The notes beneath the pieces are model-generated. The model did no database searches. It had not been told where the DNA came from and saw only the letters and a list, made by a program, of their open reading frames with translations. The translations under genes and the position numbers were made by a program. Below, piece after piece: positions 17,464 to 26,073 of a stretch of DNA of 40,577 nucleotides. The stretch covers positions 1-40,577 of the forward strand of contig NZ_CAJUHF010000031.1 of NCBI RefSeq assembly GCF_910585845.1, written 5' to 3'. Origin of the DNA: an uncultured Bacteroides sp. (GTDB taxonomy: Bacteria; Bacteroidota; Bacteroidia; Bacteroidales; Bacteroidaceae). Numbering within the stretch: the stretch's first letter is position 1; each line of letters opens with the position of its first letter.

Positions 17464-18738
17464 TTATTTCTGCTTCAAAAACTCATACCCGAAGCGGCAA
17501 CGTAAGCAATCCTTTCTGTCACAATACACTTTCTGGAGCTGCAACAAAGCCTGCGAGTCGGCAGCAGTAGAGACATGCAATCCCGCTCCGTTCCAATGAC
17601 GGATGATGTGGTTGTCCTCCGCTTTCAGACTTTCGAGGAAACGCGTGGCGCGTTCGCAAAGCACTTCATTCGCTTTGTGCAGGCCATAGGCATAGAGGAA
17701 AGGAATAACCGTATTGATCACAATCAGGTTTAGCGCATTCTTTCCTACCTGCTTTTCCTGCGGGGGGGAAGTCTTGCTGAACGTGAAATGCTCTTTCCAG
17801 TACGGGGAAGTCGAGACTGCCAGTATCTTCCGGACATCTTCCAGCGTCTCCGCCTCCATGATGCGGGAGAAGAGCGAACGCTCTTTATGGTAAAGATTGG
17901 CCAACTGTGCCAGGCGGACATGAGGAAAATTGCCGGGACGCAGGCGAAGAAAGCGCCACTGGGAAGCAGGCATAGGAGCGGGCAGACTGAACTTATGCTG
18001 CAAATAGCGGAACTCACGTTGCAACGTCCGGTAATACTCGTCTGCATCCGGCAGTTCCTCGTCGAGCAAGCCCGCCTGACCGAAGAAGAAAGCCTCTACC
18101 TGAAGGAGATCATCGCGATGTTTGTCCACCGCACGGAAAGGAAGACGACCTGCCCAAGCCTCGAAAGCATCGCCGTTCAGTCCGAAGCCGAAGTTGCGCG
18201 AGAGGGTGATGAAGAAGACATCTTCCCAATTGCGGTTGAAACGCTCCAGCCGTTCGGTGATGGCACGGGCTTTCTGCTCGAAGCGTTCCACCTGGAGGGC
18301 GGACAGCCAGGAATGCACTGTTAGTTTCGACAGTGACGGCAGTATGGAGTAGCAAGGGGGATAAATCTCCGTATGGCGCAACTCTTCGTAACGGCGGAGG
18401 ACGGATTCGGGACAGGAGAGTTGCATTTGCGGCACTTTCTCTCCGTTGGCACGGAACACTTCGCAGTCTACGGTTTCCGCCACGTGCAGGATGACGTTGT
18501 TGTAAGCCTCATCCTTGTTGTGCCCGTGCTTCAGCCAGTCGGACGAAGAGGTATGTATCTCGACGTTACCCACCCAGCGGGTATCGCCTATTTTCAGTTT
18601 GGCATTGAAGAAGTCGGGACCTGCATTCCTGTTCGGCAGTCCGGCATCTATCACTTCAACCGGGTCGCCGGCCGTGGTCCGAAGCATCTCCAGAGGGAAG
18701 ATTTTATGCTTCCAGACGTAGTGTAACAGTTGTTCCAT
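17464..18738 (-). CDS. DUF2851 family protein
   Basis: A 424-residue soluble protein with the family's conserved start (MEQLLHYVWKHKIFP), the acidic motif AGPDFFNAKLKIG, and WVGNVEIHTSSSDW. The C-terminus holds a Cys cluster, CDRKDCLRCRFG, that may bind metal. The DxxNA...GxVEIH pattern recalls nuclease-like folds, but no function is established as far as I know. A -7 element lies at 18764-18771. The gene is divergent from dapB, and its 3' end abuts the repeat block. Confidence 0.9.
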   Translation of the reverse strand: MEQLLHYVWKHKIFPLEMLRTTAGDPVEVIDAGLPNRNAGPDFFNAKLKIGDTRWVGNVEIHTSSSDWLKHGHNKDEAYNNVILHVAETVDCEVFRANGEKVPQMQLSCPESVLRRYEELRHTEIYPPCYSILPSLSKLTVHSWLSALQVERFEQKARAITERLERFNRNWEDVFFITLSRNFGFGLNGDAFEAWAGRLPFRAVDKHRDDLLQVEAFFFGQAGLLDEELPDADEYYRTLQREFRYLQHKFSLPAPMPASQWRFLRLRPGNFPHVRLAQLANLYHKERSLFSRIMEAETLEDVRKILAVSTSPYWKEHFTFSKTSPPQEKQVGKNALNLIVINTVIPFLYAYGLHKANEVLCERATRFLESLKAEDNHIIRHWNGAGLHVSTAADSQALLQLQKVYCDRKDCLRCRFGYEFLKQK

Positions 18739-18763
18739 GTTAACAAGACGTTAATATTATCCG

Positions 18764-18789
18764 CAAATGTAAGAAAAACATTACCTTTG
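18764..18789. promoter_or_regulatory. Divergent -7 elements for DUF2851 and dapB
   Basis: The minus strand of 18764-18771 reads TACATTTG, and the plus strand of 18782-18789 reads TACCTTTG; both fit TAnnTTTG. They lie 26 and 46 bases from their start codons, so the two promoters nearly touch and may influence each other. Confidence 0.7.
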
Positions 18790-18834
18790 CGTCCTATAGT
18801 TTGTTGATAAACTGAATAAAAAACAAAGGAAACA

Positions 18835-19596
18835 ATGAAAATAGCATTAATCGGTTACGGAAAGATGGGCAAGGAGATAGAAAAGATTGCCCTCAGCCGC
18901 GGACATGAGATCGTAAGCATTATCGACGTAGACAATCAGGAAGACTTCAACTCGGAGGCATTCAAGAGTGCCGATGTTGCCATAGAATTCACCAATCCGC
19001 AAGTGGCATACGGTAACTATATGAAGGCTTTCAATGCCGGAGTGAAGGTCGTGTCCGGAAGTACGGGCTGGATGAACGAACACGGAGATAAAATCAAAGA
19101 GCTCTGTGCTAAGGGCGGAAAGACCTTGTTCTGGTCTTCTAACTTCAGCCTGGGCGTCGCCATCTTCTCTGCCGTCAACAAGTATCTGGCAAAGATCATG
19201 AACCAGTTCCCTGCCTACGACGTGACGATGAGCGAAACGCACCATATCCACAAGCTGGATGCACCGAGCGGAACTGCCATCACGCTTGCCGAACAGATAC
19301 TTGAGAATCTGGACCGTAAGGAGCGTTGGGTGAAAGGTACGCTGCAAGCACCTGACGGGAGTATGTCAGGCTCTGCGGAATGTGCAGCTGACGAACTGCC
19401 CGTAAGTTCTATTCGCGAAGGCGAAGTGCCGGGCATTCACGTCATCCGTTACGAATCGGAAGCTGACAACATCATCCTGACCCACGATGCCAAGAACCGC
19501 AAAGGCTTTGCGCTGGGCGCCGTTCTGGCTGCTGAATATACAGCCGACAAGGAAGGTTATCTGGGTATGGACGACCTGTTCCCTTTCTTGAAATAA
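18835..19596 (+). CDS. dapB: 4-hydroxy-tetrahydrodipicolinate reductase
   Basis: A 253-residue enzyme of diaminopimelate/lysine synthesis that reduces the DapA product with NAD(P)H in the cytoplasm. The N-terminal dinucleotide-binding loop is IGYGKMGKEI (6-15). The substrate site is SETHHIHKLDAPSGTA (133-148) with catalytic His136/His137 and Lys140. The gene begins a tight plus-strand run with two signal peptidase genes and wbqC, probably one operon (gaps of 33, 20 and 31 bases). Confidence 0.97.
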   Translation: MKIALIGYGKMGKEIEKIALSRGHEIVSIIDVDNQEDFNSEAFKSADVAIEFTNPQVAYGNYMKAFNAGVKVVSGSTGWMNEHGDKIKELCAKGGKTLFWSSNFSLGVAIFSAVNKYLAKIMNQFPAYDVTMSETHHIHKLDAPSGTAITLAEQILENLDRKERWVKGTLQAPDGSMSGSAECAADELPVSSIREGEVPGIHVIRYESEADNIILTHDAKNRKGFALGAVLAAEYTADKEGYLGMDDLFPFLK

Positions 19597-19629
19597 TGAA
19601 CCCAAACCATCATAAAGATCAAACTGAAA

Positions 19630-21102
19630 ATGAGAAAAGCAACCCGCACCCAATGGATTAAGTTTGCAGTTGTCACCGTACTCTACCTTGCCTTCCTGAT
19701 ATGGGTGAAAAGTTGGTTGGGACTGATTGTCCTGCCCTTCATCTTCGATGCTTACATCAGCAAGAAGATTCCTTGGAACTTCTGGAAGGAAGCCAAGAAC
19801 CCCACCGTACGTAGCATTATGAGCTGGATAGATGCCATCGTGTTCGCACTGGTGGCTGTCTACTTCGTCAATATCTATATCTTCCAGAACTACCAGATCC
19901 CTTCTTCTTCATTGGAGAAATCGTTGCTGGTAGGCGATTACCTCTACGTAAGCAAGTTGAGCTACGGTCCGCGCGTGCCGAACACGCCGCTTTCCATGCC
20001 CTTGGCACAACATACCCTGCCCGTGCTGAATACGAAATCATACATCGAATGGCCACAATGGGCATACAAACGTGTGCCGGGTTTAGGGAAAGTGAAGCGG
20101 AATGATATCGTCGTCTTCAACTTTCCTGCCGGAGATACCGTAGCCACCAACTTCCAGCAGACGGACTTCTATACCCTTGCCTATACTGAGGGACAGCGTC
20201 TCTACCCCAATCCCGTGAACATGGATAGTTTGACCCGTCAGCAGCAACGTGCCGTCTACGACCTTTACTACAACGCCGGAAGAAACCTGATACGTTCCAA
20301 TCCCCGCATGTACGGCGATATTGTAGTCCGTCCCGTAGACCGCCGCGAGAACTACGTGAAGCGTTGTGTCGGACTGCCGGGCGATACACTGGAAATCAAA
20401 GACGCCCAAGTCTACATTGACGGCAAACCCCTTGAAAATCCCGAAGAGATGCAGCTCAACTACTTGGTACAGACCACAGGCCCGTACATCACCGAAGAGA
20501 TGTTCCGCGAACTCGGTATCAGCAAGGATGACCAGGCGCTGATCTCCAACGAAGGTCTGCTTGTGGAATTGGGACTGAACCATCGTGATGCCCAAGGACG
20601 CCTTGCTCCTACGTACGACTTGCCTTTGACGAAGCGGATGTACGAGGCTCTCGCAGGAAACAAGAAACTGGTCAGCCACATCATCATGGAACCGGAACTC
20701 TTCTCCGGACAGATGTACCCGCTTAACCTCTATACCAAGTGGGACCGCAACAACTACGGTCCTATCTGGATTCCGAAAAAGGGAGCTACCATCAAGCTGA
20801 CCGAAGATAACCTGCCTATTTACGAACGCCCCATCAGAGCCTACGAAGGTAACCGGTTGGAAGTGAAAGAAGATGGCATCTACATCAATGGCGAGAAGAC
20901 CGACGAATATACCTTCAAGATGGACTACTACTGGATGATGGGCGACAATCGTCACAACTCTGCTGATGCCCGTTCTTGGGGATTCGTGCCCGAAGACCAT
21001 GTAGTGGGCAAGCCGCTTGTCGTATGGTTGTCGCTCGACAAAGATCGCAGCTGGTTTGACGGAAAGATCCGCTGGAACCGCCTGTTCAAGTGGGTAGGAT
21101 AA
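19630..21102 (+). CDS. lepB: Signal peptidase I (active-site complete)
   Basis: A 490-residue inner-membrane serine protease that removes signal peptides from exported proteins. N-terminal hydrophobic helices lie at about 12-45 and 66-85. The nucleophile is Ser94 in IPSSSLEKSL, the general base Lys244 in NYVKRCVGLPGD, and the C-terminal box is GDNRHNSADAR (438-448). The protein is longer than E. coli LepB (324), with a large insert between the Ser and Lys boxes and another before the last box, common in Bacteroidetes. It is followed immediately by a paralogue lacking these residues. Confidence 0.96.
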   Translation: MRKATRTQWIKFAVVTVLYLAFLIWVKSWLGLIVLPFIFDAYISKKIPWNFWKEAKNPTVRSIMSWIDAIVFALVAVYFVNIYIFQNYQIPSSSLEKSLLVGDYLYVSKLSYGPRVPNTPLSMPLAQHTLPVLNTKSYIEWPQWAYKRVPGLGKVKRNDIVVFNFPAGDTVATNFQQTDFYTLAYTEGQRLYPNPVNMDSLTRQQQRAVYDLYYNAGRNLIRSNPRMYGDIVVRPVDRRENYVKRCVGLPGDTLEIKDAQVYIDGKPLENPEEMQLNYLVQTTGPYITEEMFRELGISKDDQALISNEGLLVELGLNHRDAQGRLAPTYDLPLTKRMYEALAGNKKLVSHIIMEPELFSGQMYPLNLYTKWDRNNYGPIWIPKKGATIKLTEDNLPIYERPIRAYEGNRLEVKEDGIYINGEKTDEYTFKMDYYWMMGDNRHNSADARSWGFVPEDHVVGKPLVVWLSLDKDRSWFDGKIRWNRLFKWVG

Positions 21103-21122
21103 ACACAAGAAAGGCAACAGGA

Positions 21123-22055
21123 ATGAAAGGTTGGAAAATAGCAGGAACAGTCGTCGGAATAATACTGGTCATAGTGTTACTCCGGGGCTGTGCTGTGACT
21201 TCCTACCTTATCCCTTCTTCGGGCATGGAAAACTCCCTGTTCCGGGGAGAACGTATCCTGGTGAACAAATGGAGTTATGGATTGCGCCTTCCTTTCATGT
21301 CGCTGTGGGGTTATCATCGCTGGAAAGACAGTCCCGTGCCAAAGGAGGACATCATCGTCTTTAACAATCCCGCCAATCTTTCGACATCTACCATAGACCG
21401 GCGTGAGGTATTCATCAGCCGTTGCATCGGACTGCCGGGAGATACCCTGCTGGTAGATTCCCTGTTTGCCGTGGTCCCTTCGGGGAAGAACGCCCCCGAC
21501 CAGAAGTTCCTGTACACCTATCCGCGGAGCCAAGAGCAACAGCTCGATTCCCTGCTTGCTGTCCTTTCCATACGCAACAACCATCTGATGGGACAGGACA
21601 GCAACCGGAACGCACGTAGCTTCAGTCGCTACGAGATCTATCTGTTGGAGCAAGCCATGAGCGAAGAGTGCCGTATAGAACTGCTGAACGAGGAAGATTC
21701 CGCCAAAGTGTTGCGTCCGCTCATTATTCCCGGTAAGGGCAAGGCGATACGCGTATGTTCCTGGAACCGGACATTGCTACGCAACACGCTTGTATTGCAT
21801 GAGCATAAGCATGCCGAGGTCAAGAATGACACCTTATACATAGAAGGTAAGCCCGTGCAGTATTGCCGTTTTACCAAGGACTACTACTGGGTAGGTGCCA
21901 ACAATTCCATCAATCTCTCCGATTCGCGGCTGTTCGGTTTCGTTCCGAAAGACCATATCATCGGCAAGGCATCTTTCATTTGGTTCTCCAAAGAGAAAGA
22001 CTCGGGCTGGTTCAGCGGTTACCGGTGGAAACGTTTTTTCACTCCCGTAAAGTAA
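21123..22055 (+). CDS. Signal peptidase I paralogue lacking the catalytic dyad
   Basis: A 310-residue S26-family protein with one N-terminal membrane helix (about 5-22). It aligns clearly with the upstream LepB, but the Ser position is Gly34 (IPSSGMENSL) and the Lys position is Ser99 (VFISRCIGLPGD). The box GDN is GAN (258-260), although the following SDSRLFGFVPKDHIIGKA is kept. By the S26 mechanism it should not cleave signal peptides. Its intact frame argues against decay. A partner, regulator or pseudoenzyme role beside LepB is inference. The start at 21123 is preferred because the earlier ATG (21090) lies inside lepB and adds a non-membrane leader. Confidence 0.9.
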   Translation: MKGWKIAGTVVGIILVIVLLRGCAVTSYLIPSSGMENSLFRGERILVNKWSYGLRLPFMSLWGYHRWKDSPVPKEDIIVFNNPANLSTSTIDRREVFISRCIGLPGDTLLVDSLFAVVPSGKNAPDQKFLYTYPRSQEQQLDSLLAVLSIRNNHLMGQDSNRNARSFSRYEIYLLEQAMSEECRIELLNEEDSAKVLRPLIIPGKGKAIRVCSWNRTLLRNTLVLHEHKHAEVKNDTLYIEGKPVQYCRFTKDYYWVGANNSINLSDSRLFGFVPKDHIIGKASFIWFSKEKDSGWFSGYRWKRFFTPVK

Positions 22056-22086
22056 AAGAGGAATAATCATCCAAAATCCGAATAAA

Positions 22087-22719
22087 ATGAAAACCGTATA
22101 TCTTTCTTCTGCCTATCTCGCCCCGATAGAGTATTACACCAAACTACTCGGCTATGATAAAATATTTATCGAACAACACGACCATTACGTGAAGCAAACT
22201 TACCGCAATCGTTGCACCATCGCCGCGCCCGACGGTGAATTGGCTCTTTCCATTCCTACCGTGAAGCCCGATACGCCCAAGTGCCCACTACGCGACATAC
22301 GCATCTCCGACCACGGCAACTGGCGCCATCTTCACTGGAATGCCTTATCATCTGCCTATAATCATACCCCTTTCTTTGAATACTACAAAGACGACTTCTG
22401 CCCCTTCTATGAGAAGAAGTATGAGTTCTTGGTTGATTTCAACGAAGACCTGTGCCGCCTTGTCTGTTCACTGATAGACATACAACCCGATATGGAGCGT
22501 ACCACGGCCTACAAGACCTCTTTCACCGCCAATGAGGATGACTTCCGCGAACGCATCCACCCAAAGAAAAACTTCCGTGAAGAAGATCCACAGTTTACGC
22601 CGCAACCCTATTATCAGGTCTTTCAGGAACGCCTCGGCTTCTTGCCTAATCTCAGTATCGTTGACCTGCTGTTCAACATGGGACCGGAAAGCGTGCTGGT
22701 GTTGAAGGGGAGACTTTGA
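22087..22719 (+). CDS. WbqC-like family protein
   Basis: A 210-residue protein of the WbqC-like family. Evidence is the start YLSSAYLAPIEYYTKLLGYD, the basic QTYRNRCTIAAPDGE, and HWNALSSAYNHTPFFEYY. Some members sit in O-antigen clusters and are thought to handle nucleotide-sugar or glycine modification, but function is poorly defined. Here it is the last gene after dapB and the two signal peptidase genes (31-base gap), convergent with the PUL regulator. Confidence 0.88.
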   Translation: MKTVYLSSAYLAPIEYYTKLLGYDKIFIEQHDHYVKQTYRNRCTIAAPDGELALSIPTVKPDTPKCPLRDIRISDHGNWRHLHWNALSSAYNHTPFFEYYKDDFCPFYEKKYEFLVDFNEDLCRLVCSLIDIQPDMERTTAYKTSFTANEDDFRERIHPKKNFREEDPQFTPQPYYQVFQERLGFLPNLSIVDLLFNMGPESVLVLKGRL

Positions 22720-22854
22720 GTTTTTAAGCTTTTAGGCTTTTGAGTTTGTGAGTTTTTAAGCTTTTAAGTTTTTAAGTTATTCTTATTAGTACACCAACTT
22801 ACAAACTCATCAACTTACCAACTTACAAATTCACCAACTTATAAATTCAAAAAG
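22720..22854. terminator. Repeat-built intergenic region between convergent genes
   Basis: The left half repeats GAGTTTTTAAGCTTTTA-like units, and the right half repeats CAACTTACAAACTCAT-like units. The halves are imperfect inverted repeats of each other, so transcripts from either side can fold into long A/U-rich hairpins. It probably ends both wbqC and the regulator gene. Confidence 0.65.
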
Positions 22855-25761
22855 CTATTTCGAGAACTTCTGTAAGAACTCAGCCAAGTTTTCCCCTTCT
22901 TCCAGATTCAGTTTCTTCCGCAAGCGGTAACGGCTGATCTCCACTCCGCGTAAAGAGATATTCAACAGTGGCGCAATCTCTTTAGAAATCAGGTTCATTT
23001 GGATATAGGCACAAAGTAATTTCTCCTTGTTGTTTAGTTCGGGGAACTCCTTCTCCAATCTCTTGAAGAAATCGTGATGTACCGAATCGAATGTATTCTG
23101 AAACGCCTGCAAATCATTGTCGTGTCCTATGTTCGTATCAATCTGCCCCAACAGTCGGAGTGTCTTCCGTCGGAGGGCAATAAGATTCTCTTCATTGATG
23201 GCATGTGAGATGCCCACTACTTCTTTCTTGATGTCCAACAGGATTTCATTTTTACGTACGATATTGAGTGTCGTACGAACCAACTCTTCCGACTTATGGC
23301 GCAGTTCCGCCTGCAGGTTCTCTTCTTTCAGGATATCTATCTTCTTATCTTTCAGTTCACTCTCTTCCCGGAACTTCTGCTCTTGTCGGTAAAGTTCCAA
23401 CTCTTTCTGCATCAACAGTTTCTTGCGGCTCTCCTGAATGCGGTAGTACATATAGAAGAACATCAGCAACACCAGCATCGAATAGGCAAGATAACTCCAC
23501 CACGTGCGATACCATGGCGGAAGGATTTCAAAGGCAAAAGAGGTCTCTATTGGTTCCTGGTCTCCATCGGTCAGTAGTTTTACGCTGAATACATACTTAC
23601 CCTCGTGCAAACCGGTGAACTCCTTTATGTTGTTTTCGCTATATTCGCTCCATACTTCCTTCTCGCCGTTCGCGTTCAACCGATATGAATATAAGACTGT
23701 TCGTGCCTTATTGTAATTGTTTGCACTATACTCTATTCGCAACGAATTTTGAGCGTAAGGAATCACTACCGGAGCCGTATCATACAAATAACTGCGTCCA
23801 TAGATCAGCGAGTCGCGCAGCCCCGTCAGATATACTTTTCTGATTTGTAAGGTCAGCGGTGCGCGTTGCGAGGGTAGGCTGTCGGTCTTTATCAGCGTGA
23901 ATCCCTCTTCTGTTCCTACAATTGCCTGGTCTGCATTATAAAGATAGACATCTTCAAAGTTTTCTATCAGTAATCCCTTCAAGAACAATTCATCGTTCAG
24001 ACGGCGATATTCTTTTCTTGTCGAATCATAATGCAACACCTTCAAACTGCCATCCGTCACATACCAGATGTTCTGTAATGAATCTATCTTCATGTAGGTA
24101 TAGTCAGTCTTCCCTTCCAGCAGTTGCTCCAGCCAGGTGTACGGCTCCAGGCTGTCGCGGTTCTGGTCATAACGCCACAGACCATAGTGCGAAGCTACGA
24201 CTATTTCATCCTTCACACGCAACAGGCAGGCATTGTAGCCGCGTGGGAAGTCTGTGTGGTTGTAGTCTTTTACCTTTTCTACCGTTCGTAAATCTTCCGA
24301 CAGGATAAGACGCGAAATGCCGTCCTGCTTGTTTCCCACCCACAGGGTATGGGTTGCATCTTCCATCAGCATATCTTTGCATGAGCGGACAAAGCCTTTG
24401 ATGTAACTCTCCATAATCCACCTCTCTCCCTTCTTCATCAACAGATATAACCCACTGTATGTTCCTGCTATCAATACATCTTTCCGAGCACTTACCGGTA
24501 TCACTCCCCATACTCCTTTCGGATTGCTGAGATGTTCCAAATGCTCGCCATCCATGATGAAGATACCGTTGTTCGAACAACAGAAAAGTTTGTCGTCATA
24601 AGGATAGAGCGACCACACCTGACCACTCGTTTCCGGTACAAAGTCTATGGAACTATTCTGACTCAATTGTTCGGGAAGGTCAGAACGGTAAAGCCCTTGA
24701 TTGGTAGCAAAATAGAATTTACCTTTGTAACTGCAGGAAGCATATCCCGAACCTATCACCGGCTTGCCCCCATAAAGAGAGGTGATCTTCGCATCCAAAT
24801 GAATACAGTCAATACCGTTGTCCAAGCCCAACCAAAGATTGCCAGCCTTATCAAACATCATACTTAACACCGTTTTGTTTTGCAAGCCGTTCTCCGTAGA
24901 TATCACCTCCATTTCATCTGTCTCCAGATTCAACAGGCACACTCCACCCTGAATGCTGCCCAATGCCAGCAGTGAATCCTGCAATGCTGCACAAAATACC
25001 CGATTCTTGCGGCAAAACTCTTCGGCCACTGTGGGATATTTCTTGAAAGATGTGCCGTCATAGAGAAAAAGTCCATTATCACAGGTTACAACCAACATCC
25101 TGTCTTTATAAGGCAATAATCCCCCTATTCTGACTACAGTACCTACCCCTGAACTTTCTGAAACTTTCCTAAATTCAGTTCCATTCAGTGCCAATAGACC
25201 TTCGTCGGTCACGATATACAGTTTATTATGTAATATCAGTGACGTGTAAATTTTCGATGAACAGCTGATTTTCTTTATCACGTCTTCTTCCATATAGAAG
25301 AAGTGCCGGTCCGACTGAAAATAGACCCGATCCCTGTCTACAAGGATATTCCAGATGATCCCCACATTCACATCGGGAGACAAACTGTCGGAAAGGCAAG
25401 TGTATTCCAGTCCACCCAGATGATTCGGGGTGAAATAGCCGAATTGCTCCATTCCACCGATGTAAATCCTTCCACGGTCGCCTACTTTTACCGCACGCGT
25501 CTTGGCATTATGAATCGGATATATGTTCCACTCCACACCATCGAACTCCAACAATCCGTTATTATTTGCCGAATAGATCCAACCGTTATCGTGTTGCTGG
25601 ATGTCCCAATTCTGATTGCCTGCTTTATAAACATGACGCGTATAATTACTCACAGGCCGTTGCCATCCGGCATTTGCGGGAGATATAAAAATGAGAAGAA
25701 TATAAAAGCATAAGAGTTTTTGTATCATAGTAGTTAACATTTTATTCTTAGTAAGAAGCAA
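22855..25761 (-). CDS. Membrane-spanning PUL regulator with propeller sensor and HTH
   Basis: A 968-residue protein: signal peptide (ends about residue 31), a large periplasmic region of propeller-type repeats (DNGWIYSANNNGLLEFDG; later GNLWLGLDNGI, HTLWVGNKQDGI), a Y_Y_Y-like segment (about 680-750), one membrane helix (754-775), a coiled coil (about 780-840), and a C-terminal helix-turn-helix (about 908-968; ISKEIAPLLNISLRGVEISR). This resembles the sensor half of hybrid two-component systems joined directly to a LuxR-like DNA-binding domain; no kinase or receiver domain is present. It is divergent from susC and probably senses a glycan fragment and activates the locus. The start could be 25761, 25740 or 25728; the last gives the most usual signal peptide. 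Confidence 0.9.
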   Translation of the reverse strand: MLLTKNKMLTTMIQKLLCFYILLIFISPANAGWQRPVSNYTRHVYKAGNQNWDIQQHDNGWIYSANNNGLLEFDGVEWNIYPIHNAKTRAVKVGDRGRIYIGGMEQFGYFTPNHLGGLEYTCLSDSLSPDVNVGIIWNILVDRDRVYFQSDRHFFYMEEDVIKKISCSSKIYTSLILHNKLYIVTDEGLLALNGTEFRKVSESSGVGTVVRIGGLLPYKDRMLVVTCDNGLFLYDGTSFKKYPTVAEEFCRKNRVFCAALQDSLLALGSIQGGVCLLNLETDEMEVISTENGLQNKTVLSMMFDKAGNLWLGLDNGIDCIHLDAKITSLYGGKPVIGSGYASCSYKGKFYFATNQGLYRSDLPEQLSQNSSIDFVPETSGQVWSLYPYDDKLFCCSNNGIFIMDGEHLEHLSNPKGVWGVIPVSARKDVLIAGTYSGLYLLMKKGERWIMESYIKGFVRSCKDMLMEDATHTLWVGNKQDGISRLILSEDLRTVEKVKDYNHTDFPRGYNACLLRVKDEIVVASHYGLWRYDQNRDSLEPYTWLEQLLEGKTDYTYMKIDSLQNIWYVTDGSLKVLHYDSTRKEYRRLNDELFLKGLLIENFEDVYLYNADQAIVGTEEGFTLIKTDSLPSQRAPLTLQIRKVYLTGLRDSLIYGRSYLYDTAPVVIPYAQNSLRIEYSANNYNKARTVLYSYRLNANGEKEVWSEYSENNIKEFTGLHEGKYVFSVKLLTDGDQEPIETSFAFEILPPWYRTWWSYLAYSMLVLLMFFYMYYRIQESRKKLLMQKELELYRQEQKFREESELKDKKIDILKEENLQAELRHKSEELVRTTLNIVRKNEILLDIKKEVVGISHAINEENLIALRRKTLRLLGQIDTNIGHDNDLQAFQNTFDSVHHDFFKRLEKEFPELNNKEKLLCAYIQMNLISKEIAPLLNISLRGVEISRYRLRKKLNLEEGENLAEFLQKFSK

Positions 25762-25882
25762 AAATAGAATATTTCATTCAAAAAAACAAAAGAAAAATTA
25801 TTCGGATGGTGTAAAGAAGACTGTAGTCTTGCATAAAACAATATTTTCCTCCATAAAAAAAGAAGGGTTGGAAAATAGGGCT

Positions 25883-25990
25883 TGATGTATCAATTTGAAA
25901 CTAGTAATACTTTGTTAATCAATGATGTATGCTCGTGGCTTGCTTTACCCTGATGTAGTCGAGAATACTCCTTGAGAAATTTGTGATGTA
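25883..25990 (+). promoter_or_regulatory. Four TGATGTA boxes upstream of susC
   Basis: TGATGTA occurs in direct orientation at 25883-25889, 25923-25929, 25951-25957 and 25984-25990. The first lies in the near-palindrome TTGATGTATCAA. They fill the 312-base gap between regulator and susC (25762-26073) just upstream of the susC promoter and are candidate regulator sites. The rest of the gap is A/T-rich. Confidence 0.55.
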
Positions 25991-25996
25991 GCTGAT

Positions 25997-26030
25997 TTTG
26001 TTCTATCCAATGCCAAAACGATTAATTTTG
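25997..26030 (+). promoter_or_regulatory. susC promoter
   Basis: TAATTTTG (26023-26030) fits the Bacteroides -7 element, and TTTG at 25997-26000 is a possible -33 element with a 22-base spacer, slightly long. The start codon follows 43 bases downstream of the -7 element. Confidence 0.6.
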
Positions 26031-26073
26031 TCCGTGCTTAAAGCGCAACAGTATTAATTAAAATCTATGTATT

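Noticed and set aside
20083..21117. 344-residue minus-strand frame opposite lepB
   Set aside because: It lies wholly antisense to a confidently identified lepB and has no family features; it is a shadow of codon bias.
21090..21122. Upstream ATG for the second signal peptidase
   Set aside because: It lies inside lepB and would put a polar, basic leader before the membrane helix; the ATG at 21123 gives the normal topology.
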